12,784 nt of DNA from positions 1-12,784 of the forward strand of contig CALCSX010000264.1 of the NCBI GenBank assembly GCA_937894165.1, given 5' to 3'. Within the stretch, counting starts at the first letter, position 1; each line of letters starts with the position of its first letter. This stretch comes from an uncultured Saprospiraceae bacterium (lineage in GTDB: Bacteria; Bacteroidota; Bacteroidia; Chitinophagales; Saprospiraceae). Positions 12,736 through 12,784 of this stretch are shown piece by piece. The translations under genes and the position numbers were made by a program. Below the pieces are notes generated by a model. It saw only the letters and a list, made by a program, of their open reading frames with translations. It ran no database searches and was not told where the DNA came from.

Positions 12736-12784
12736 TTTAACAAATATAGTACTTTACATTGAGAAAATTAAATTTTATGTAAAA

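Overview
The window looks like chromosomal DNA from a Bacteroidota bacterium, probably a free-living Saprospiria- or Sphingobacteriia-like lineage. The evidence is AT-rich DNA, starts preceded by A-rich stretches instead of Shine-Dalgarno sites, several matches to the Bacteroidota promoter (TTTG about 20 nt upstream of TAnnTTTG), secreted lipoproteins with PQQ-type propellers, a short FGE-like exported protein, and a REP-associated transposase of a type I recall as common in this phylum. No rRNA, tRNA or CRISPR array was seen.

Left part (1-6090): the 3' part of a lipase/esterase gene is followed by three tandem paralogous genes for PQQ-propeller lipoproteins (1311-2555, 2717-3961, 4121-5350). 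The two spacers between the paralogs are 140-nt near-identical copies carrying a terminator and a promoter-like motif. A convergent gene for an outer-membrane beta-barrel protein (5383-6090, minus) closes the block. All five products are predicted to be exported or envelope-associated.

Middle part (6091-9847): a RAYT transposase gene (6551-7189, minus) lies between clusters of its probable REP palindromes in opposite orientations, an intact-looking REP/RAYT module. After a stretch of degenerate short repeats comes a secreted FGE-like protein (7601-8197, minus) with a good promoter. Next is an approximately 670-nt spacer with a relatively GC-rich, hairpin-rich core and a second palindromic repeat family (GAGACGC...GCGTCTC). 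The last copy of that family runs into the stop codon of a lipid A (LpxL/HtrB-type) acyltransferase gene (8924-9823, minus).

Right part (9848-12784): one orphan gene of unknown function (10135-10728) is followed by about 2 kb with no convincing long gene. It holds at least seven terminator-like hairpins that all make best sense on the minus strand, each with a T-tract. Five are preceded at regular distances by Bacteroidota-like -7 boxes, giving predicted transcripts of about 55-90 nt, and a sixth has one close by. I read this as a tandem array of small leftward RNA units in two structural families. It is the most unusual part of the window. The array ends at a 14-bp satellite that appears to be one arm of the GAGACGC palindrome expanded six-fold.
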